NCBI GenBank assembly: GCA_024704765.1
Contig: JAKMXF010000335.1
Span: forward strand, 62,001-126,000
Length of the DNA stretch: 64,000 nucleotides
Reading direction: 5' to 3'
Origin: Oopsacas minuta
Taxonomy: Eukaryota > Porifera > Hexactinellida > Lyssacinosida > Leucopsacidae
The notes under the pieces were generated by a model that did not search any database, had not been told where the DNA came from, and saw only the letters and a list, made by a program, of their open reading frames with translations. Positions 55,894 through 64,000 of this stretch are shown in pieces. The position numbers and the translations under genes are program-made. Positions within the stretch are counted from its first letter, which is position 1. The number at the start of each line of letters is the position of its first letter.

Positions 55894-55981
55894 CAGTCAA
55901 AGTCCTGTAATTCGAACGCCCCGTTATCTCCAACAAATTTTGATTCCCTGACCAGAGGGTTCGAGTACTGGGTATTAACTG
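55894..55981. mobile_element. pogo-like MITE
   Basis: TA-flanked 88-bp element; starts cagtcaaagtcctgtaattcgaac and ends ggttcgagtactgggtattaactg, inverted repeats. Confidence 0.65.
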
Positions 55982-55983
55982 TA

Positions 55984-58900
55984 CTCAATTTTTTGGGAAG
56001 AATGACATTTCAATGATTTTTGTCTTGATAATTTTGAAATAATATGGTTAATTTCAAGTGGCCCGCGGGTGAAAAAAGGTTAAGAACCACTGAGATAGCG
56101 TAAGAAACACACCAGGGATTATATAATCTGTAATCCTCTGTATCAACCAAAGTAATCGTAAATTAAAAGCATTGAATTCTCCCAAAATAAGTATATAAAC
56201 ATTGACTAGCGATTCAAAGTCTAATTTCAGATTAAAAGGGATTAATTATACATACATAAGTTCGAAGCAGTCAAAATGGCGTAGGTCTGGAGAAAATAAT
56301 GGTGCTGACTTTGTCTATTAATAATAATAAATAGATCACACGAATTTCTGAGACATCTCTATTGTAAATGCAACTCAATATCGATCTTATGATTACACAA
56401 GTCAATATATTAGTTGTAGATGAATAGTACTATTTTCGTATATCTTACATCAACAATATTATTTAGCTAGCTGGTAAGTAATGTTTTGGGTTAGGACATT
56501 ACGGACAAATAATTCTCATCAATACCCTCTGTGTATTTCTCAGAATATTAAATATTATGATGTAAAGTTAATAATAGTAATGCTTAGGCAATAAACAAAT
56601 AACTGGGAATGTGTGTTTATAACAAATATCATTCAATATACAGATTACTTCATAGAAAATAGAAATATTTACTATATTAGAATTAGCAAATACGGCTAAG
56701 CCATGACTTGAAAATGATACTTTTCAGGTACGTCATTTCTATACTCGAGCGTAACTGCCATTGAGGCAGGGGAGGCAGTTGCCTCATCTCCCTATTTTGA
56801 TCGCCATTATATTGAGGTAAATATCCATCCTTGCCTCCTCGCTCTAGGACCTCTAGTTAGGCCCCAGCAATAGATTAGTTAGAGCGATAGGACAATACGA
56901 CACATTCAATATTGATTTAAGCAAAGAGGTACAGCAATTGCCAGCCTGATCGATTCCGCCAGCCCTGATTCTTACACACGTACATATCAGGGTGGAGAAA
57001 ATAACGGCCAAAGGTGAACTGTTGCTGGATTTTGGTTTTTGGCTGGACATAGCATGTTTGTAATATTATTGTTATCATCATGTGACAAGTCCGTTTTTGC
57101 AAGACAATACACTCAAAATATGCCCGAAAAAGAGAGACAGTTTAATCATGGATAATAAGACAGTGTAAAGTAATCAAATAGTATTTTTACAACAGTCAAT
57201 GACACTAAGTTGAATAATATACAAGCAGTGCAAACTCTATAATTGGGGACCCAATAATAAGGAACCTCGATACTCGGGCCAATTGTGGTCCATATTCGCT
57301 CATTTCCATAGGAACGAACCTCTACAAGCGGGGAGTGGAAAAGGGGACACTGGCTTACATCATTAAAATCAACCTCTATAGAATGGGGAATTTGCAATAA
57401 GGTTCATTGAAATATACAAATTTGGAAAATGTTCACTTAAGCATCCCTATGACCATTTGAAATATTTTGATTTCTAAGAATAAATATTTTCCATATTATA
57501 TTTTCAACAAATAAACCTAGAAGATATTATAAAAAATTGAATTATTGAAGAAAGTCATTAGAGGAAGTGGCTATAGAAATTGACTCAAAAACTCTCATTA
57601 AAGGATACTTACCGTTGAAATTATATGTGGGGAATGGGGGCATATCCGAACTTTTTTAGAAATTTGGTAGACCTGACGGTCTGTATTTATCGGATATCAC
57701 AGTTTCTGGCTACAAAAGAACATTTTCCATCTGCTGGAAATTGTTCGGCGAGCAAGAAACTTGCATCCTGTATGTGTATGGCGGGCTTAACAAAATTTTA
57801 TCTATTCCAAAAATTTGAACCAACATTTCTCATCAAATTTTAATCTATTAGTTAGTCTATTACGTAGGTTAAACATTACTCGAGCAAATGCGTATACAAT
57901 AAAGTTTGTCAAGTCACTTCAATAAGAAAAGTATAGAGTAGAAATCATTTTCAGAGAAAGTAGGCCGGATTGCAGCATATACTTATTGGAGATATAGATC
58001 CAATAATGTATGGTAATTGAACAGTTACGTAGCAAAAACTGTGAATATTAGTGAAGATTGCATAATTTTGACATCCAAATAATCCGAAATGATATTTTAA
58101 GAATCAACAGAATTTTGTAAAAATTGTGTGACGTCCTATTCACCCAGTTTCCTACGCCTTGTAATACAAATTTATATGTAATATTATGATCTATTTGAAA
58201 TGCAACAATAATTTCTTGAATTACGAATCGAAGTTTAAGAAAAATGCATGAAATCTGTGAAAATCTCGTCTCGTGTCCCTCCACAATGAAAACGTATTGA
58301 CGATAATGTTATCAATAATTGATATGAAAAATAATTGGATCTTAACTAGAAGATAAAAGCCATAATTTCACCAAAAATATTTTCAAGAAATTATTCAAAT
58401 TATTGATTTAATGAAGCTAATCAGATTATAAATATTATAGTATTATCTCTCTTCATGATGAAAATACAAAATCCCAGAGAGCATTTATTATATTTCATTA
58501 TACAATAGAACCTCTATATTAGAAAATTAAAACAGCAGTTAGAGTAGCTTAATATGAAATTATGAACCAAGCCAGCGGGATATGCAAAACTCAGCTTTAA
58601 TTAAATAATTTTGTCCTCTACCTGTCATATGATTATTACATCATTATAAAACATTATTGGATTCTTTTACGTCAAATATGTGAACTCAATAATTTATGTA
58701 AATATTTCTTTCAATACGTAGAAAACCTTTCAAATAAGTTACTCAGAAATGAATAACATTAACCAATGAACCTTTATATTATTGCTCCCTTGCTGTCATA
58801 AATATTAATTATTGATCATCTTATGGAAGTATGGAAGTATGTATCTACGTGTATCTTATCTTAACATATATATTTTTTCAATAATTATCGAGTTCTAACC

Positions 58901-60428
58901 GCAAATTTAGCAAAGTGACTGTAACAACTTTTTCGTGCAATGAATGTGTTCAAAAGTATCCAGTTTTTACTGTAATTGAATGTTCTGAGAAGTTTAATTA
59001 CGAAATTTTAGTAGAAATATTCGACAAAAGTCGCTATTTAACCGAAACAAGTTAAACATTGCATAATGACGTCATATTCGACAGAAATTGTCTTTTGATA
59101 ACTATGGTTGATGAAACGGTAAAATTTCCAAAATTATGGCCGCAATCAGCTTGGTCAGGTATCAACCGAACCAACATTTGAATTTCTAACAAAAATATTA
59201 TTTGTCAACCGAACCAAATTTGGTGGTTCATATATTCTGTATGGGTCACCTGACCAATTGAAATCTGCCTGCAAAGAACCTGAAAATGACATTTGAGCTC
59301 TTTAATTGAATTGACAAATTCTAAGCTAACCAACTTAAATTTTGAGAATAATCACTGTGTTAGTTTGCACTAGATTTATGTTGGGAAATGTCGAATGCTA
59401 GACAGAATTACCTCACGTTAACTTCTTCAGTTTCATGTACTCTTTTGCAAACTAACACATCAATTAGCGGTTTACCACACTAAATATTTTCACAAATAAA
59501 ATCTACACAATCAGACTTCTCCAACGAAAATATCTCTATCGTTTTACACTGAACAATATAACTACATTGTGATTGTATTGTGGTTGTAGTCAGGTGATTA
59601 TAGCACGTGCGTGTGAGAATGAATCATAGTCACTATTAGTACACATTTCATACATGAACTTTGTGGTAGTACGAATTACACAAAGATTTGAAGTAATACA
59701 TATTGTCGAATTCTGTAAAATAACACATTATAGGATATTCTAAGTACAACTCCTATAGCTATAGATGGGGATGTCCTATTGGCGTGGGAGATGTACTGCG
59801 TTCGTATGTCCGTCCGGACGGTTGGAAATCTTTTGAACAGGTTCTCATTTTGTTCACTCACTTAACTCAATTGCATTTTGCTTCATCGACGTCACTAATT
59901 AGTAATAATTAGTTTTCTACTGTTATAGATTGTGTATCATTTATATTTATCAGAATTATGGTGATTATAATTTTATGCCCGTATAAGGATTCATATACTG
60001 AACGAGTGTAAATATTTAGAAATAAGATATATGCGTCAATTAATCATGATGGAACCGTTCAGATTCATAGCATAGCGGCAATGTTTTAAACTAGTGTTAT
60101 TAAACTTTTCAGTAATTACACCCCCTTGATATTCTGAATCAATTATTGCACCGCCTTTTGGCTTCACAAATTCACAGTAAGGTAATGTCTGAGTAAAGGA
60201 AATAGGAAATATTTGCATACAAGTCATTGAATTCCACCAGATTCATAGACTAACAAGAGGGTAATCAATTAATGACTATGGATAAATGGGTAAATACAAT
60301 CGCAAACATCCTTGTAGACTTTAAAGTCATTACTTAGTGTAAATTGATGTAAAATTTTAACCAAGCGAATGGTGAACCTTGGATCGGGCTATACTTGTAA
60401 CTACAAATGTAGCGAAATACTATAGAAT
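55984..60428. other. Gene-poor stretch
   Basis: Carries a lone hAT-like right end (ggttaagaaccactg, about 56078-56092) and further end-like fragments near 57220-57400. No coding sequence supported. Confidence 0.45.
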
Positions 60429-60666
60429 ATGAATAATCTGACACTAGTTTGGACATCAGAGCTGTCAGGTTTTGCAGTTTCCACTGTCTCATATTTGCAC
60501 CAAATATTAACATACTTTCCAATTCCCGATACAACACTAAATATCCATGACAAAGATTGCAATTACGTCATATTGAAGGACACTATAATCTGTGAAAACC
60601 TAACACAATCAAATTCATTCGACATTTTTAACACTTCAACAATTAGGAATTTTTCTGATTCTAAAG
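60429..60666 (+). other. Possible exon, unrecognised
   Basis: An ATG-initiated frame of about 79 codons ending at a usable donor (TCTAAAG/GTAACC) in phase 1. It does not splice in frame to the next gene at 60977, and I see no similarity. Confidence 0.2.
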
Positions 60667-60976
60667 GTAACCACATAGTTCAATAAGAAATAATATTATT
60701 CAACGAACTAAAACATTTATATATGATTCGGTAATTTCTAAAAACCAAATTTCCAATAAATCTTACAGCAAACTCTATTTAAAGTAATTATATAACTCTG
60801 TATAATTAGTCACACTATCGAACTATTAATAATAGTTAGATCAACTGATTCAAATTGCTAATTGTCTACACACACACTTTATGCTATCGATATGCTAATA
60901 ATAATACCTCATCTATTTAGCTGTAGGCGCTGAGCAGGAATCTCACAGCAATCGAACAATCAAGCATATTTAAGAC

Positions 60977-62041
60977 ATGAATAATAGCGCAGAAATACAA
61001 ATGTATCATTTAAAGTTTATTTCTACAAATATTGTTGAACGTTTACAGAAAACTTTCAATGCATTTAAGTCAATTAATATTCTATCTGTTTTACAGACAG
61101 ATTTATACAGCAAATTACAGCAATCTCTCTCCGTAGCGATTAACCTTACAAAATGTGAGTTTATAAGTAAAATGAATACAAAAATACAAATCATGCTATT
61201 CGAGGGGTTTCAACAGATAAAACAAGATTTCACACATACAGCGTCCTCAAAACGCGCGTTAATGAGGTTAAAACTTGGATTATACCAGCCAGTTAGCGTG
61301 GTACTACTCAATGAATGCACTTCTTTTCATTTCGAGATTGTATCGCTAATTTTCGCATTCTTAGATAACGAAAAGATAATTTACAAACTGGCGAATTTGG
61401 GCATGTCAACAATCGTGAATACAATTATAGAAACATTGATACAGTTTCATGTGATTATTAGTATCAGTTCTGATGAAGCAATTGTTAGCGCATTTCATGA
61501 AAAAGCCGCGAAATGGGCGCTAAATCAACTACAAGCACCGCTACACGATCTTATGTTGATGATAAAAATGTCAAGTGAATATCATGGGAATTATCTTTTC
61601 AATTGTGAGTTCCTTTGTCGTGAAGGGGTTCGTAGAATCAATACCAATATGTATCCTGAATTAGATGCAGGCATGAAATTATGGCTGATAGAATTGGTTA
61701 ATGGAATCAAGAAAGATATTAACAGTTCTCCTATTTGGGCTTTCAATGAAGATTTGAATGAATTGGAAACTGCGTTTACTAATATGCGGAAAATTTCGGA
61801 GAAAGAGGTGGAAGGATGGATAAAATTCGCAGTTGATTCTGAATCTAAAGTTGGTAGCTATATGCCGCGATATATCACTGAAAAAGATAGATCGGATTTC
61901 CGTGCGAAATTCAAAAATTATATCAAAGAATTCAAAAGAGAATTGTTGAAGACGAAATCGTCCGGGAAAGATGGATCTAAGCAAGAACCAAAGATAATTG
62001 AGAAACTTGAAAAACCAATTCAATTACTTGAAAATTTATAA
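60977..62041 (+). CDS. Unrecognised helical protein
   Basis: A single exon of 354 codons from ATG 60977 (an in-frame TAA lies just upstream) to TAA 62041. The sequence is rich in Ile, Leu, Lys and Glu, has no signal peptide, and has one hydrophobic stretch in the middle (SFHFEIVSLIFAFL) that may be a buried helix. The C-terminal ~90 residues (EKEVEGWIKFAVDSE, then KFKNYIKEFKREL) are strongly charged and helical. Long clean frame and codon use like its neighbours argue for a real gene. No domain recognised; an adaptor or effector helical bundle would be only a guess. Confidence 0.65.
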   Translation: MNNSAEIQMYHLKFISTNIVERLQKTFNAFKSINILSVLQTDLYSKLQQSLSVAINLTKCEFISKMNTKIQIMLFEGFQQIKQDFTHTASSKRALMRLKLGLYQPVSVVLLNECTSFHFEIVSLIFAFLDNEKIIYKLANLGMSTIVNTIIETLIQFHVIISISSDEAIVSAFHEKAAKWALNQLQAPLHDLMLMIKMSSEYHGNYLFNCEFLCREGVRRINTNMYPELDAGMKLWLIELVNGIKKDINSSPIWAFNEDLNELETAFTNMRKISEKEVEGWIKFAVDSESKVGSYMPRYITEKDRSDFRAKFKNYIKEFKRELLKTKSSGKDGSKQEPKIIEKLEKPIQLLENL

Positions 62042-62568
62042 TATTATTTTAATTATTGCAAAAGTTTTGAAATACTATAAGAATTATGAATTTTGATCTC
62101 TTGAATTTTGCTAATACTTAATTTCATTAATGGTTTAAAGACATATTTGCCACATTCCAACACATTCTTGCGTTGCTATGGAGAATAAGGCTAGATCAAG
62201 GATCAATTTGTAATTGAGGATTTCAATAACCTAATATTCTAGTTATTCTATACTTTTGATATTTATCCAAAGTGGTTATAACCCAGAGCCTTATTAGGTA
62301 TCAAAGCAATTATTTACAACACAAGAAGTGGAATAAATAGCTAACATATACACGAACACAACTGCATTAACAAACCTGTATCTGAAGAACAAACAGTACA
62401 GATTATATAATACTGGATAGGTGAGTTGAATTCTTCATTCAATATCTGAGATTCATAGTAAACCAATTAAGAGTAATTTCGACATTGTGTTCAAATCCTG
62501 ACACTATAATAAAAGTAGAAAATGTCTACAATTACTACAAATAATTCTTATAACTTTCCGTGGTTTGT
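62042..62568. other. Convergent intergenic region
   Basis: Between the plus-strand helical-protein gene and the foldback element. Nothing coding. Confidence 0.5.
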
Positions 62569-62760
62569 TATGACCAAAAACTGGCCTCTCTATAGTAGTT
62601 ATTCAACCATGGATGGTGGATATAGTTTATCTGCTTGGATGTTGTTTCTTGGTCATTTTGAGGCTCTCTTCGCTTAGTTGGAAGGGAATTTGAATAAACT
62701 AAATTCACCATCCATGGTTAAATAACTGATAAGCATTTAGGTGGACTATTTTCGTCATAG
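62569..62760. mobile_element. Long foldback (MITE-like) element
   Basis: Arms tagttattcaaccatggatggtg and caccatccatggttaaataact are inverted at 21 of 22 bases, and similarity extends outward to tatgac(c/g)aaaa at both ends, giving arms of about 50-60 bp around a ~70-bp centre. No coding potential. Confidence 0.65.
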
Positions 62761-62878
62761 CAGCACTTTTCAAATCTATAAGCCCAATACTCAAAATGAA
62801 ATAATCCATCTATAATATAATCGTCATAACTAATATTATCAAAAGATATTATTTCTTAAGATACAAATAAGTGAATAA

Positions 62879-63964
62879 CTAATTACTATTTGGAGTTTCA
62901 ACTAATAACTGAGCAATAGCCTCAATAACTTTCTCATGTACATCAATATCTAATCCATCTACTCGTAGTCCCAATTCTTTACTCATTCCATCTCGAATAC
63001 CTAACTCACACATGACTGATAATAATTTCCTCTGTTCAGTTTTCGAAAATAAATCCTGAGATTTATGAGTACATATTTGATATCTAACCCCATTCATTAC
63101 ATATCTTCTATGTATTATACAGTTTCTCGCGGCTAATATTCCCGCAGCAATTGCGTAACCTCCCCAGTTAGAAACGCCAGCTGATACCAAGAAATCCGCG
63201 ACATTTGTATTCCCAATTAAATCCCCCTTATCAACATATTTAGTCACATTCTCACTTACTTTACCCATGCCCCATTCATTGCCACCATCTCCAACTGATA
63301 TTGCCTTTTTGAATAACATTTTCCCGTTTATTTCAGTAACTAGCTCGCCACAGTATTGAGTAATGTCAACACCTTTCATTGTATAATATTTCCCATCTTT
63401 CGCAGGTCCACTGTGTTCAATGGTAAGTAAGCAGTCGTATGGATTATCATTTGAAATAGATGATGCCATAGAAGCGAGAGATTTCAATTCAATTCCCTTT
63501 TCACTCCATTCAAATTGTGCCAAACATTTGCTTAGAATATCCCCCATCAGTTTGCGACTGTAGAGTAAAGTTACTTTCTTTCCGAGACTAGACAATACCT
63601 TAGCAACCGCAAAGACACCTGGAATTCCGTCAGTTTCATAAGGAACTTCGAACTCGAAATGACATGGAAATTCACTAATAATAGCTACGGTATCAGAGTG
63701 AGATAAATAGAGACATGATTTCAAGAGATCACCTTCAACGACTAAATTAGTCATACCGCGATTATTCAAATCATTTGAAATCAAAACCTGTAGTTTATTG
63801 ATGACGTCAGCTGTTTGTGATGATACAAAGGATACAGCTACATTTGGTGGATTGTTAAATACAACCATTTCACTGGGAGCAATTGGCTTAGGCTCAGTCT
63901 GTATATCACTGATGAACATGTGACCAGGGTAATGACTGAATACTCTATCGATTTTAGCGGACAT
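62879..63964 (-). CDS. DGLUCY: Stand-alone D-glutamate cyclase-like protein
   Basis: One exon, 361 residues from ATG 63964 to a stop at 62879. It matches the C-terminal catalytic domain (DUF4392/GCYH) of animal DGLUCY, which interconverts D-glutamate and 5-oxo-D-proline. Landmarks are IPGVFAVAKVLSSLGK (~112-128), the loop EHSGPAKDGKYYTMKG, the glycine-rich SVGDGGNEWGMGKV (usually GGNE(I/L)GMG), and VSAGVSNWGGYA near residue 265. The N-terminal DUF1445 half found in vertebrate DGLUCY is absent here; a further exon beyond 63964 cannot be excluded because the window ends, but a good ATG and N-terminal DRVFSHYPG start support a stand-alone form. The gene converges on 60977-62041. Confidence 0.85.
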   Translation of the reverse strand: MSAKIDRVFSHYPGHMFISDIQTEPKPIAPSEMVVFNNPPNVAVSFVSSQTADVINKLQVLISNDLNNRGMTNLVVEGDLLKSCLYLSHSDTVAIISEFPCHFEFEVPYETDGIPGVFAVAKVLSSLGKKVTLLYSRKLMGDILSKCLAQFEWSEKGIELKSLASMASSISNDNPYDCLLTIEHSGPAKDGKYYTMKGVDITQYCGELVTEINGKMLFKKAISVGDGGNEWGMGKVSENVTKYVDKGDLIGNTNVADFLVSAGVSNWGGYAIAAGILAARNCIIHRRYVMNGVRYQICTHKSQDLFSKTEQRKLLSVMCELGIRDGMSKELGLRVDGLDIDVHEKVIEAIAQLLVETPNSN

Positions 63965-64000
63965 GATAGCATTCTGTGTTGTAACACCACACCCCCAAAA

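Overview
This window looks like nuclear DNA from an invertebrate animal. By eye it is strongly A+T-rich. Its genes are split by ordinary GT-AG introns of about 0.3 to 3 kb, and several products are animal-specific: a Glass-type five-zinc-finger transcription factor, a GLUT12-like sugar transporter, a nucleophosmin with the vertebrate-type C-terminal domain, and AMOP/EGF cell-surface proteins. Many short terminal-inverted-repeat elements (hAT-like and pogo/Tc1-mariner-like) sit between and inside genes. I cannot name the phylum from sequence alone.

Layout. 1-5 kb: a frameshifted gene for a small secreted, probably GPI-anchored protein, then a chimeric remnant (5' piece of a multi-pass membrane gene joined to a VWA tail). 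5.2-8.1 kb: a four-exon GLUT12-like transporter. 9-10 kb: a lineage-specific multi-pass membrane protein, parent family of the remnant at 3.5 kb. 11.1-14.1 kb: a complete three-exon mitochondrial intermediate peptidase. 15-18.8 kb: two inverted AMOP-domain paralogues sharing a nearly identical 518-bp block, with an EGF/transmembrane exon between them that splices in frame to the minus-strand copy. 19.8-22.6 kb: a VIT-VWA protein whose C-terminus resembles a USPL1-type (C98) SUMO protease. 23.3-29.8 kb: a duplicated locus around a large ferritin-like-domain gene, whose 5' exon and promoter are repeated upstream of a second, broken gene; a gypsy-type integrase fragment is inserted in one promoter copy. 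30.6-31.5 kb: an intronless nucleophosmin-like gene. 31.6-45.2 kb: a gene-poor stretch of small mobile elements plus one candidate signal-peptide exon. 45.2-53.1 kb: the five-exon glass orthologue. 53.1-60.9 kb: gene-poor. 61-64 kb: an unrecognised helical protein converging on a stand-alone D-glutamate cyclase.

The genes do not form one pathway. The most unusual items are the VIT-VWA-protease-like fusion, the recent gene-conversion tract between inverted AMOP genes, and the duplicated ferritin-like locus with its shared 5' exon. Exon boundaries were read by hand from reading frames and GT-AG sites, so they are predictions.
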